A stretch of DNA of 64,000 bases from Streptomyces sp. NBC_01224 (GCF_036002945.1 NZ_CP108529.1:3906001-3970000), one strand, 5' to 3'. Counted from the stretch's first letter, positions 25,101 through 33,781 are shown. Notes: generated by a model from the letters alone, not told the origin. Numbers and translations are program-made.

Positions 25101-28067
25101 ATGGACCGTGACAACGAGCCGCGCGCGCGTGTTCCGGAGCAGCGCGCTCCTGGGCAGCGATCGGCCGACGGCGCCGACCTGCGCTTTTCCGTGCTCGGCC
25201 CGGTACGGGCATGGCGGGGCGGCGAGGCGCTGCCGTCCGGTTCACCTCAGCAGCGCGCCCTGCTGACCGCACTGCTTCTGCGCGGCGGTCGCACGGCCAC
25301 TGCCTCCGAACTCATCGACGCCATCTGGGGCGAGGACCCGCCCTCACAGGCGCTCGCCGCCGTACGCACGTATGCCTCCCGGCTCCGCAAGTTCCTCGAC
25401 CCGCAGGCGCTGGTCAGCGACGCCGGTGGATACGCGATCCGGACCAGCCACGACGCCCTCGACCTGACCGTGGCTCAGGAGCTCGCGGCCGAGGCGGAGA
25501 AGGCCCGGGCCGGTGGCGACCGCTGCCAGGCCCGCGCCCTCTTCAACAAGGCGCTCGGCCTGTGGGACGGCGAGGCCCTGGCTTCCGTGCCCGGACCGTA
25601 CGCCGAGAATCAGCGCACCCGTCTGGAGGAATGGCGGCTCCAGCTCACCGAAACCCGCCTCGACCTGGACCTGGAGGTCGGCTCCCACGCGGAGGCGGTC
25701 TCCGAACTGACCGCGCTCACCGCCGCACACCCGCTGCGCGAACGGCTGCGCGAACTCCTCATGGTCGCCCTGTACCGCAGCGGCCGCCAGGCCGAGGCGC
25801 TCGCGGTGTACGCCGACACCCGTCGGCTGCTCGCCGACGAACTGGGCGTCGACCCGCGCCCCGAGCTCTCCCAGCTCCAGCAGCGCATCCTGCAGGCCGA
25901 CGAGGAACTGGCCCGCCCTGCCGACGAACCGGCGCCGGCGCCCGCGCCGGTGCGCCCGGCCCAGCTCCCGGCCACCGTCCCGGACTTCACCGGCCGCGCC
26001 TCCTTCGTACGGGATCTGGGCGACCGGCTGGCGACCGCCGAGGGTTCGGTCATGGCTGTCTCGGCACTGGCCGGCATCGGCGGCGTCGGCAAGACGACCC
26101 TCGCCGTGCACGTCGCCCACCAGGCGCGCCAGCACTTCCCGGACGGCCAGTTGTACGTGGACCTCCAGGGCGCCGGCGCCCGCGCCGCCGAACCGGAGAC
26201 GGTCCTCGGCGCCTTCCTGCGCGCCCTCGGCACGGCGGACTCGGCGATCCCCGACTCCCTGGACGAACGCGCCGCGCTCTACCGCTCCACGCTCGACGGC
26301 CGCCGCATACTGATCCTCCTCGACAACGCCCATGACGCGGCCCAGATCCGCCCCCTCCTCCCCGGCACCGCGGGCTGCGCAGCCCTGGTCACCAGCCGCG
26401 TCCGCATGGTCGACCTGGCCGGCGCGCACCTGGTCGACCTGGACGTGATGTCCCCGGAGGAGGCGCTCCAGCTCTTCACCCGCATCGTGGGCGAGGAGCG
26501 CATCAACTCCGAACGCGAGGCCGCCCTCGACGTGGTCGCCGCCTGCGGCTTCCTCCCCCTGGCCATCCGCATCGCCGCCTCCCGCCTGGCCGCACGCCGC
26601 ACCTGGACGGTCTCCGTCCTGGCCGCCAAACTCGCCGACGAACGCCGCCGCCTGGACGAACTCCAGGCCGGCGACCTCGCGGTGAAGGCCACCTTCGAAC
26701 TCGGCTACGGCCAACTGGAACCCGCCCAGGCCCGCGCCTTCCGCCTCCTGGGCCTGGCGGACGGCCCCGACATCTCTCTGGCGGCGGCGGCAGCCCTGCT
26801 CGACCTGGAAGCCCACGTGGCGGAAGACCTGCTGGAGGCCCTGGTGGACACCAGCCTCCTGGAGTCGGCGGCACCGGGCCGCTACCGCTACCACGACCTG
26901 GTGCGCCTCTACGCGCGTTCCTGCGCGGAACGGGACGAAGAGCAGCCACACGAGCGTGAGTTGGCGCTGTCGCGGTTGCTGGACTTCTATCTGGCCACGG
27001 CAGCGGGGGTGTATGCGCTGGAGCGGCCGGGGGAGCGCGTACTCGATCACTTCGAACCAACGCTCTGCCCGGGGCTGTCGTTCTCGACCCCTGCAGCGGC
27101 GCTGGACTGGCTCTTCAACGAGTCCAGCGGACTGCTTGCATGCGCCCGACAGTCTGCGGCGCAAGGCATGCTCCGCAAAGCCGCTGATCTCCTTATGGCC
27201 GCCGTGGATCTGGGCGAATCGGGAGCCAATTCGCACCAGTTCACCCAGGCAGCGACTGCGGTCTCGGAGGCGGCCCGGACCGCGGGGGACGTTCAGGCGG
27301 AGGGTCGCGCGCGCACCATGCTGACCCATGTGCACAGTATCTCGGGCCGGTTCGCCGATGCGGAGAACGACGCACGGCGGGCCTTGGAATTGGGGCTGGC
27401 CGCCGGAGACCCGGTCTCATCCAGTCAGGCGCCCAACCAACTCGGAATCATCGCCCTCTACGAGAACCGCCACACCGACGCAGAGGCGCATTTCACCCAA
27501 GCTCTGGCTGCCTTCCGGGCGGACAACAACAAGTCGGGTGAAGCATCGGCGCTCTGCAATATGTCCAGGGTCCACCTGGCCACGGACCGGAAGATGAGCG
27601 CGGTGAGCCTGGCCCAGCAAGGCATCTCTCTTTACGAATCGGACGGCAGAGAGCAGGCCCTCCGCCTGGCCAACGGTAAGTACGCTCTCGGCCTCGCCTT
27701 CACCGGTGCGGGCCAGACATCCCAGGCACGGCAGGTACTCACCGAAGCCCTGAACGTCTTTCGGGACAGCCGGCAGCAATTCTGGCATGGCATGACACTG
27801 TTTCGGCTGGCAGAGGCGGACCTGGCCGACCACAAACCTGCGCAAGCCGCCGCACAGGCAGAGCAAGCCCTCGCCGTACTGCACGGAATCGGCGGCGAGT
27901 GGAGACGTGCCAACATTCTCACCGTGCTCGGCCTCAGTCTCACCCCTCTCGGTCAGACCGATCGGGCGCAGGCCTGTTGGCGTGAGGCGCTCACGGTCTT
28001 CGAAGACCTAGGGGCGACCGAAGCCGACCATGTGCGCGCCCTTCTGCATCCGGTCACAGTGATCTGA
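25101..28067 (+). CDS. SARP-type regulator with NB-ARC ATPase and TPR sensor (AfsR-like)
   Basis: This 988-residue regulator has the AfsR domain order. A winged-helix DNA-binding domain (about residues 30-115) and bacterial transcriptional activation domain (about 120-275) form the SARP part. An NB-ARC ATPase follows, with Walker A 'GIGGVGKTT' near 327-335, 'ILILLDNAHD', and 'GFLPLAIRIAASRL' as a GxP-type motif. The C-terminal ~300 residues are TPR-like helices. Such proteins activate secondary-metabolite or developmental genes after a signal binds the TPR/NB-ARC part. No biosynthetic cluster is adjacent. The next genes downstream are two small repeat peptides. Confidence 0.92.
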   Translation: MDRDNEPRARVPEQRAPGQRSADGADLRFSVLGPVRAWRGGEALPSGSPQQRALLTALLLRGGRTATASELIDAIWGEDPPSQALAAVRTYASRLRKFLDPQALVSDAGGYAIRTSHDALDLTVAQELAAEAEKARAGGDRCQARALFNKALGLWDGEALASVPGPYAENQRTRLEEWRLQLTETRLDLDLEVGSHAEAVSELTALTAAHPLRERLRELLMVALYRSGRQAEALAVYADTRRLLADELGVDPRPELSQLQQRILQADEELARPADEPAPAPAPVRPAQLPATVPDFTGRASFVRDLGDRLATAEGSVMAVSALAGIGGVGKTTLAVHVAHQARQHFPDGQLYVDLQGAGARAAEPETVLGAFLRALGTADSAIPDSLDERAALYRSTLDGRRILILLDNAHDAAQIRPLLPGTAGCAALVTSRVRMVDLAGAHLVDLDVMSPEEALQLFTRIVGEERINSEREAALDVVAACGFLPLAIRIAASRLAARRTWTVSVLAAKLADERRRLDELQAGDLAVKATFELGYGQLEPAQARAFRLLGLADGPDISLAAAAALLDLEAHVAEDLLEALVDTSLLESAAPGRYRYHDLVRLYARSCAERDEEQPHERELALSRLLDFYLATAAGVYALERPGERVLDHFEPTLCPGLSFSTPAAALDWLFNESSGLLACARQSAAQGMLRKAADLLMAAVDLGESGANSHQFTQAATAVSEAARTAGDVQAEGRARTMLTHVHSISGRFADAENDARRALELGLAAGDPVSSSQAPNQLGIIALYENRHTDAEAHFTQALAAFRADNNKSGEASALCNMSRVHLATDRKMSAVSLAQQGISLYESDGREQALRLANGKYALGLAFTGAGQTSQARQVLTEALNVFRDSRQQFWHGMTLFRLAEADLADHKPAQAAAQAEQALAVLHGIGGEWRRANILTVLGLSLTPLGQTDRAQACWREALTVFEDLGATEADHVRALLHPVTVI

Positions 28068-28270
28068 GGTTCGTCTGCCGCGTTCATCATTCGTTTATCG
28101 CTCCCCGGCATTCTCTTACTCATCGAACCGTCGCGTCGGGGGGCAGACGGGTCGGCGTGTGGCCTCACCGCTAGGGTGAACGGCCCTGGAATGCCCGTCC
28201 GGCGATCCACGGGGGAACCGCCGGACGGGCACACCACCCACTACGTCCACACTTTCAGGAGTTGACCTTC

Positions 28271-28444
28271 ATGGCCGACAACAACAGCATCCTCAAGCCG
28301 ACCGACGCCCACGCATCTGGCGAGGAGATCACCACGCAGGACGCTCACGCGTCGAGCGAACCTCTCAAGCCGGCGGATGCGCACGCATCGGGCGAGGAGA
28401 TCACCACCCTGGACGCCCACGCGTCGGCACCGAAGCCCAACTAA
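28271..28444 (+). CDS. DAHAS-repeat peptide (57 residues)
   Basis: This small protein consists almost wholly of a 12-residue periodic repeat: four 'DAHAS' cores separated by 'GEEITTQ', 'SEPLKPA' and 'GEEITTL'. There is no signal peptide. A CAGGAG binding site precedes ATG 28271 and a TAGGGT -10-like box lies at 28172-28177. From memory, short Streptomyces proteins with DAHAS repeats are annotated as 'sigma-like protein' with no known function. It lies 203 bp after the SARP-NB-ARC-TPR regulator in the same direction and has its own terminator. Confidence 0.8.
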   Translation: MADNNSILKPTDAHASGEEITTQDAHASSEPLKPADAHASGEEITTLDAHASAPKPN

Positions 28445-28463
28445 GACCTTTACCCGCACGGGG

Positions 28464-28504
28464 AGCGGCCGCGGCGGCGCGGAGGGGGAGCCGTCGCGGC
28501 CGCT
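28464..28504. terminator. Terminator after the DAHAS peptide gene
   Basis: Two 14-bp arms (28464-28477 and 28491-28504) pair with one mismatch. They separate the two peptide genes. Confidence 0.7.
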
Positions 28505-28636
28505 GCATGTCTGCGTTCGGTCAGCGCAATCGCGCCACCGTTCGACCGGTTCTCGTCAGATGGGTACCGCCATCGCCTCCCCCTGTCACTGGCGTCATTC
28601 CACGTCCGGACAATCGCTCCCATCACAGGAGTTGGA

Positions 28637-28804
28637 ACGACCCGCACGAAGAAGACGCTCGTCGCAGCCGCGTTCGCTGTGGCCCTCGGCCTGGGGGCGG
28701 CCACCCCGGCCCTGGCCGATTCCCATGCAAGCGGCGACACCCCCGTTACTACCCAGGACTCGCACGCCAGCGTGGTAACCCCGCAGGACTCGCACGCCAG
28801 CTGA
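28637..28804 (+). CDS. Secreted DSHAS-repeat peptide with apparent ACG start
   Basis: The frame encodes a short exported peptide: a basic start ('TRTKK'), a hydrophobic core, a cleavage site 'PALA' and then a mature tail with three 'DSHAS' cores. Mature length would be about 29 residues. A CAGGAG binding site (28626-28631) lies five bases before ACG 28637. No ATG, GTG or TTG is in frame at a sensible place. So this is either a rare ACG start or an ATG lost by one T-to-C change. Its tail motif matches the neighbouring DAHAS peptide, so both belong to one family. It is too short for ordinary gene finding. Confidence 0.6.
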   Translation, partial: TTRTKKTLVAAAFAVALGLGAATPALADSHASGDTPVTTQDSHASVVTPQDSHAS

Positions 28805-28817
28805 GTCACCCGCACGC

Positions 28818-28852
28818 AAGTGGGGCCCGAGCCATCGGCTCGGGCCCCACTT
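28818..28852. terminator. Terminator after the secreted DSHAS peptide
   Basis: A perfect 16-bp inverted repeat (28818-28833 and 28837-28852) with a 3-base loop lies 14 bp after the stop. A terminator this close supports the reading of 28637-28804 as a real transcript end. Confidence 0.9.
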
Positions 28853-28869
28853 CGACCGCGCAGGGCAGC

Positions 28870-29026
28870 TGCCCCCGGCAACCGGCTCCGCTCGCTCGAC
28901 GCGCTGCACCTCGCCGCGGCGCAAGAACTGGGACAGGCACTCATCGCCTTCGTCGTGTACGACAAACGGCTCGTCGAATCCGCACAGTCGCTGGGGCTGC
29001 CGGTCGAGAGCCCCGGAGCAGCCTGA
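28870..29026 (+). pseudogene. Remnant of a PIN-domain (VapC-type) toxin gene
   Basis: About 47 residues are in frame and resemble the C-terminal third of a PIN-domain ribonuclease: 'RSLDALHLAAAQELG' then 'AFVVYDKRL' and 'GLPVESPG'. The conserved Asp in 'SLDALHLA' and the later Asp in 'VVYDKRL' are PIN features. The N-terminal two thirds and any antitoxin gene are missing, and the terminator of the peptide gene lies where they would be. Confidence 0.7.
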
Positions 29027-29030
29027 CGAG

Positions 29031-30590
29031 TCAGACCTCCCGCCCCCGCAGCTCCCCCTTCACCACCTTGCCGCTCGCATTGCGCGGCAGCTCGGTCACG
29101 AACTCCACCGCCCTCGGGACCTTGTAGTTCGCCATCTCGCGCCTCGACCAGGCGATCAGGTCGTCGGCCGTCACCGTCGCGCCCGGTCTGCGGACCGCGT
29201 AGGCCTTGCCCACCTCGCCCAGTCGGGGGTCCGGGACGCCGATCACCGCCACGTCGGCCACGTCCGGGTGCAGGCCGAGGAGCTGTTCGATCTCGGCGGG
29301 GTACGCGTTGAAGCCGCCGACGATGAACATGTCCTTGATCCGGTCGGTGATCCGGAGGTTGCCGTCCTCGTCGAGGACACCCACGTCGCCCGTGTGGAGC
29401 CAGCCGTCGGCGGTGATCGTGGCGGCCGTGGTCTCCGGGTCCTCGAAGTAGCCCTGCATCACGTTGAACCCGCGGACCAGGACCTCGCCGGGCGCGCCGG
29501 CGGCGGCCAGGACGCGGATCTCCGTGTCGTCGATCGCCCGGCCGGACGTCGAGGCGATCGTCTCCACCGGGTCGCCGCGGCGGCACATGGTGACGATGCC
29601 GCTCGCTTCGGAGAGGCCGTACGCGGTGAGGACCGTCGCTATGCCGAGCTCCGTGCGCAGGCGTTCAACCAGTCGCAGGGGGACCACCGCCGCGCCCGTC
29701 ACCACCAGGCGGAGGGCGGAGAGGTCGTGGGCGCCCCGGGCCGGGTGGTCCAGGAGGGACTGGTGGAGGGTGGGCGGGCCCGGCAGGACCGAGATGCGTT
29801 CGGCGGCGATGTTGGCCAGGGCCGTGTCCACGTTGAACACCGGTTGCGGGACCATCGTCGCGCCCCGCATCAGGCACGCGATGATGCCTGCCTTGTAGCC
29901 GAAGGTGTGGAAGAAGGGATTCACGATCAGATAGCGGTCGCCCTCGCGCAGATCGGCCAGTTCGCTCCAGATCGCGTAGCAGCGCAGGGTCTGGGCATGG
30001 GTGATGACGGCGCCCTTGGGCCGGCCCGTGGTGCCCGAGGTGTAGATGATGTCGGAGGGGGCCGAGGGGGCGATCGCGTCGGCACGGGACCGCACCTCCG
30101 CTCCGGACACCCCCTCCCCCGTCGCCAGGAAGTCCTTCCAGGTGACGTAGTCGTCGGGGGCGCTGTCCGCCAGCACCACCACTCGTTCCAGGTGCGGGAG
30201 CTGCACGTCGGCCCGGCGCAGGGACGCCACGTACGACGTACCGAGGAAGGTGCCGGTGACGAAGAGCAGCTTCGCCCGGCTGCGTTCCAGGATGTACGCC
30301 GCCTCGGTGCCCTTGAAGCGGGTGTTGAGGGGGACGAGGACCGCCCCCGCCGTGACCGCGCCGAGCGCGGAGACGATCCAGTCCAGGGTGTTCGGGGCCC
30401 AGACCGCGACCCGGTCCCCCGGCTCCACGCCCGAGGCCATGCACGCGGCGGCGGCCCGTTCGACTCGGTCGCCGAGTTCGGCGTACGAGATCCGGGCCCG
30501 GCCCTCGACGACCGCCTCCCGGTCCCCGTACCGCCGCGCCGCCACCCGTATCAGCTTCGGGATGCTGCCCCATTCCTCGTCGCCGCGCAT
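29031..30590 (-). CDS. Acyl-CoA ligase, FadD3-like
   Basis: This 519-residue ANL-superfamily enzyme activates a carboxylic acid to its CoA thioester via an acyl-adenylate. The AMP-binding P-loop is 'IIYTSGTTGRPKG', followed by 'NPFFHTFGYKAGI', 'LPGPPTLHQSLLDHPAR', 'LTAYGLSEASG', 'GWLHTGDVG' and a C-terminal 'NASGKVVKGELRG' with the adenylation Lys. The blocks match my recollection of mycobacterial FadD3, which activates the steroid-ring remnant HIP, better than long-chain ligases. The substrate here is inferred only. It is divergent from the Ltp-DUF35-hydratase operon across operator site B. Confidence 0.85.
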   Translation of the reverse strand: MRGDEEWGSIPKLIRVAARRYGDREAVVEGRARISYAELGDRVERAAAACMASGVEPGDRVAVWAPNTLDWIVSALGAVTAGAVLVPLNTRFKGTEAAYILERSRAKLLFVTGTFLGTSYVASLRRADVQLPHLERVVVLADSAPDDYVTWKDFLATGEGVSGAEVRSRADAIAPSAPSDIIYTSGTTGRPKGAVITHAQTLRCYAIWSELADLREGDRYLIVNPFFHTFGYKAGIIACLMRGATMVPQPVFNVDTALANIAAERISVLPGPPTLHQSLLDHPARGAHDLSALRLVVTGAAVVPLRLVERLRTELGIATVLTAYGLSEASGIVTMCRRGDPVETIASTSGRAIDDTEIRVLAAAGAPGEVLVRGFNVMQGYFEDPETTAATITADGWLHTGDVGVLDEDGNLRITDRIKDMFIVGGFNAYPAEIEQLLGLHPDVADVAVIGVPDPRLGEVGKAYAVRRPGATVTADDLIAWSRREMANYKVPRAVEFVTELPRNASGKVVKGELRGREV

Positions 30591-30614
30591 CGCTCACCCT
30601 CCCTGACACAGTAG

Positions 30615-30629
30615 CTGACTATCCGTCAG
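30615..30629. promoter_or_regulatory. CTGAC-N5-GTCAG palindrome, site B (divergent promoter)
   Basis: CTGACTATCCGTCAG lies 25 bp from the ligase start and 53 bp from the Ltp start, placed to control both. A TAGCCT -10-like box for the plus strand follows at 30638-30643. Confidence 0.78.
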
Positions 30630-30682
30630 ATTAGCTGTAGCCTCAGCCGCTGTCAGCAGTCATGACGGTCTCGGAGGTGGCG

Positions 30683-31831
30683 GTGGCGGCACTCAAGGAC
30701 GTGACAGCGATAGCCGGCATAGGGCAGACGGCCTTCGCGAAGCAACTGCCCGAATCCGAGAAGACATTGGCCTGTCGGGCCATCGTCGCGGCGCTCGACG
30801 ACGCGGGCATCGCCGCCTCGGAGGTGGATGCCTTCGCCTCGTACACGATGGAGGAGACCGACGAGGTCGAGATCGCCAAGGCCATCGGGGCGGGCGATGT
30901 CACCTTCTTCAGCAAGGTGGGGTACGGGGGCGGGGGCTCGTGCGCGACGATCGCGCATCTCGCCGCCGCCGTGGCGACCGGGCAGGCGAGCGTCGGTGTC
31001 GCCTGGCGGTCGCGGAAGCGGGGGTCGGGGCCCCGGCCCTGGAAGAACACCGCCGTGCAACTGCCCACCCCCGCCCAGTGGACCCGTCCGTACGGGCTGC
31101 TGCGGCCGGCCGACGAGATCGGGATGCTGGCGCGCAGGTACATGCACGAGTACGGGGCGACCCGCGACCATCTCTTCAACGTCGCGCTCGCCTGCCGCAA
31201 CCGCGCCAACCAGAACCCGGACGCGGTGATGTACGAGCGGCCGCTGACCCGCGACATGTATATGACCTCGCGCTGGATCAGTGAGCCGCTCTGCCTCTTC
31301 GACAACTGCCTGGAGACCGACGGGGCGCTGGCCTGCGTCATCGTCTCGGCGGAGCGGGCCCACGACTGCCGGCAGAAGCCCGTCTACATCCACTCCGTCG
31401 CCCAGGGGCTGCCCGCCCAGCACCACGGCATGGTCAATTACTGGAACGACGACCCGCTCACCGGACCCGCCTGGACGGCCGCCCGGCAGCTGTGGAAGCA
31501 GGCCGACTTCGGCCCGGACGATGTGGATGTCGCGCAGATCTACGACGCGTTCACCCCGCTCATTCCGCTCTCCCTGGAGGGCTACGGCTTCTGCGGGCGC
31601 GGCGAGGGCGCGGCGTTCACCGAGGGCGGGGCGCTGGAGAGCGGCGGGCGGCTGCCCATCAACACCGGGGGCGGCGGGCTCAGCGAGGCGTATGTGCATG
31701 GCTTCAACCTCATCAACGAGGGCGTGAAGCAGCTGCGCGGCGTCTCCACCGCCCAGGTACCGAACGCCGGGACGTGTCTGGTCACCGCCGGTGAGGGCGT
31801 GCCCACATCTGCCGTACTGCTGAGGAGTTGA
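30683..31831 (+). CDS. Thiolase-fold lipid-transfer protein (Ltp/SCP-x type) 1
   Basis: This 382-residue protein has the non-decarboxylating thiolase fold of SCP-x/Ltp proteins ('IAGIGQTAFAKQL', 'YMHEYGATRDHL', 'IYDAFTPLIPLSLEGYGFC', 'NTGGGGLSEAYVHG'). In actinobacterial steroid side-chain degradation, Ltp proteins act with DUF35 partners as retro-aldolases or thiolases. It has a Cys in 'GGGGSCAT' that may correspond to the thiolase nucleophile region. I prefer GTG 30683, with GGAGG five bases upstream, over ATG 30662. The DUF35 gene follows with its ribosome binding site overlapping this stop. Confidence 0.85.
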   Translation: MAALKDVTAIAGIGQTAFAKQLPESEKTLACRAIVAALDDAGIAASEVDAFASYTMEETDEVEIAKAIGAGDVTFFSKVGYGGGGSCATIAHLAAAVATGQASVGVAWRSRKRGSGPRPWKNTAVQLPTPAQWTRPYGLLRPADEIGMLARRYMHEYGATRDHLFNVALACRNRANQNPDAVMYERPLTRDMYMTSRWISEPLCLFDNCLETDGALACVIVSAERAHDCRQKPVYIHSVAQGLPAQHHGMVNYWNDDPLTGPAWTAARQLWKQADFGPDDVDVAQIYDAFTPLIPLSLEGYGFCGRGEGAAFTEGGALESGGRLPINTGGGGLSEAYVHGFNLINEGVKQLRGVSTAQVPNAGTCLVTAGEGVPTSAVLLRS

Positions 31832-31836
31832 CCGGG

Positions 31837-32277
31837 ATGGATGCTCTGCTGCTGCCCGTCGTGGACGAGGACGGCGCACCCTTCTGGGAGTACGCGGCCC
31901 GCGGCGAACTCCGCGTCCAGGCCTGCGCCGAGCCGGAGTGCGGAAGGCTCCGCTTCCCGCCCCGGCCGTGCTGCCCGCACTGCCAGTCCTTCGAGAGCGA
32001 GTGGCGGCCGATGAGCGGACGCGGCCGCATCTGGTCGTACGTGCTGCCGCATCCGCCGCTGCTGCCCGCGTACGCCGCGCAGGCCCCGTACAACGCCGTC
32101 GTGGTCGAGCTGGCCGACGCCCCGGACATCCGGCTGGTCGGAAATGTGGTGAGCGGTCCGGACGCCCCGCTGGACTCGGTCGATCCGGGGCGGCTACGGA
32201 TCGGGGCGCCGGTGCGGGTGGTGTTCTGCCCAACCGGTTCCGGGGCGACCCTGGTGCGTTGGCTGCTGGAGAGGTGA
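31837..32277 (+). CDS. DUF35 Zn-ribbon/OB-fold protein 1 (Ltp partner)
   Basis: This 146-residue protein has an N-terminal rubredoxin-like zinc ribbon with cysteines at 30, 35, 45/46 and 49 ('CAEPEC', 'CCPHC'), followed by an OB-fold that binds acyl-CoA. DUF35 proteins form complexes with thiolase-fold Ltp partners; ChsH2-Ltp2 is the known steroid aldolase example. Its place directly after the Ltp gene supports such a complex. ATG 31837 follows GAGGAG. Confidence 0.88.
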   Translation: MDALLLPVVDEDGAPFWEYAARGELRVQACAEPECGRLRFPPRPCCPHCQSFESEWRPMSGRGRIWSYVLPHPPLLPAYAAQAPYNAVVVELADAPDIRLVGNVVSGPDAPLDSVDPGRLRIGAPVRVVFCPTGSGATLVRWLLER

Positions 32278-32280
32278 TCG

Positions 32281-33057
32281 GTGATGGCGCTGCGGACGGA
32301 GACGGACAAGGAGTCCGGGGTCGCGCTCGTCACCCTCGACCGGCCCGAGAGGCTCAATGCGATCGATCTGGCGACGGCCGCTGAACTGACCGCCGCCTGG
32401 CGGGCGTTCCGGTTCGACGACGGAGTACGGGCCGTTGTCGTCACCGGTGCGGGCGGCCGGGCCTTCTGTACGGGGATCGACCGGGGCGTGGAGGTGCCGC
32501 AGCCGTCGTCCCCGTACACGATCGACGATCCGCTGATCGCGATCGGGCCGAAGGCGAATGACCTGTGGAAGCCGGTGATCGCGGCCGTGGAGGGGATGGC
32601 CTGCGGAGGGGCGTTCTATCTGCTGGGCGAGGCGGAGTTCGTCATCGCGTCCGAGGAGGCGACGTTCTTCGACCCGCACACGACGTACGGCATGGTCAGC
32701 GCGTACGAGGCGATCTCCATGGCGCAGCGGATGCCGTTCGGCGAGGTGGCCCGGATGTCCCTGATGGGTACGGCCGAACGGGTCACGGCCCGCCGGGCGT
32801 ACGAGACCGGGCTGGTCAGTGAGGTGACGGCACCCGGCGGCGCGGTGGCGGCGGCACTGCGGGCGGCGGGGGTGATCGCCTCGTATCCGACGCAGGCGGT
32901 CCAGGGGACGGTTCGGGCGGTGTGGTCCGCGAAGGAGGCGGCCAGGGCGCAGGCCATGGCCCACGCCCCGCACCTGATCGCGCTCGGGAACCTGCCGCCG
33001 GAGCGGCAGGCCGAGTTGTTCCGGGGGCGGGGCGGCAATGGGTTCCGGATGCGGTGA
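32281..33057 (+). CDS. Enoyl-CoA hydratase/isomerase family protein 1
   Basis: This 258-residue crotonase-fold enzyme has the first oxyanion-hole block 'GRAFCTGID' and second 'GMACGGAFYLLGEAEF'. It is the third gene of the Ltp-DUF35 operon, starting 4 bases after DUF35. Reactions of the family include enoyl-CoA hydration, isomerisation and retro-Claisen ring opening. 'FFDPHTTYGMVSAYE' replaces the usual block that carries a catalytic Glu, so the exact chemistry is uncertain. GTG 32281 and ATG 32284 are both possible starts. Confidence 0.87.
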   Translation: MMALRTETDKESGVALVTLDRPERLNAIDLATAAELTAAWRAFRFDDGVRAVVVTGAGGRAFCTGIDRGVEVPQPSSPYTIDDPLIAIGPKANDLWKPVIAAVEGMACGGAFYLLGEAEFVIASEEATFFDPHTTYGMVSAYEAISMAQRMPFGEVARMSLMGTAERVTARRAYETGLVSEVTAPGGAVAAALRAAGVIASYPTQAVQGTVRAVWSAKEAARAQAMAHAPHLIALGNLPPERQAELFRGRGGNGFRMR

Positions 33058-33059
33058 GG

Positions 33060-33602
33060 TCAGTAGCTCAGCTCGGCCGCGACCCGGCACTTCTTCACCT
33101 GGGAGACCTTGCGCGGGCTGTCCATCCGCACGGAGACGGTCTTGGTCTCGCCACCCTCGACGTCCACGTTCGCCTCACCGGTGTCGACGGTGTTGCCCCG
33201 TGCGTCGAGGAAGGTCACATCGACTTCATAGGTGTGCGAGCCGACGGCGTTCGCCGTGAGCCGGACGGTGGAGGTGGTGACGGCCTTGCGCTTGCCCTTG
33301 CGGGGCTGGGCGCAGCGGAAGACGTACGCCTGGGGCGCTTCCGAGGCGGTGGCGCTCGGGGTCGGCGTCTCATAACCGGTGTTGCCGGAGGAGCTGCTCG
33401 ACGAGTCGTAGTCGTTGTCGTCGTAGTTGTTGTTGTCGTGGTAGCTGCCGTTGCTCTTCTTGGAGTTGGAGCATCCGCCGCCGCTGCTGCTCGACCCCTT
33501 GCTCTTGCCGCTTCGGCCGCCGTGGCTGGAGGTCGAGAAGCCGGTGAGTGCGAGTACCACCACGACCAGTACCGCGGAAAGCTTTATGTGCTGCCGCATC
33601 AT
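33060..33602 (-). CDS. Secreted protein with Ser/Asn/Asp-rich linker, unknown function
   Basis: This 180-residue protein has an N-terminal signal or anchor helix and a very low-complexity region (about residues 27-80) rich in Ser, Gly, Asn and Asp. A C-terminal domain of about 95 residues looks like a small beta-sandwich: alternating polar/hydrophobic strands, with cysteines in 'FRCAQP' and 'VKKCRVA' probably paired. No named family is recognised. It ends two bases from the convergent hydratase stop. Confidence 0.75.
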   Translation of the reverse strand: MMRQHIKLSAVLVVVVLALTGFSTSSHGGRSGKSKGSSSSGGGCSNSKKSNGSYHDNNNYDDNDYDSSSSSSGNTGYETPTPSATASEAPQAYVFRCAQPRKGKRKAVTTSTVRLTANAVGSHTYEVDVTFLDARGNTVDTGEANVDVEGGETKTVSVRMDSPRKVSQVKKCRVAAELSY

Positions 33603-33781
33603 CGATGCAGCCCCCCTTGTGTTGTTGTCTGTGCTGGTGCTGCCGAATGTGCTGTTGCTGCCGTCGAACGACCGCGCGACACGCTAGCGCAAGGTGCGGG
33701 GGGCAGGGGCCGGGCGTAGCGTCGAGGCCGAGAGCGGTGCTGATCCGTGACGCCGGTCCGCGCACACGCAGGAGGCCGATG

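Noticed and set aside
25101..28067. SARP as evidence of a secondary-metabolite cluster
   Set aside because: No polyketide, peptide synthetase, terpene or RiPP biosynthetic genes are nearby; SARP-NB-ARC-TPR proteins often stand alone.
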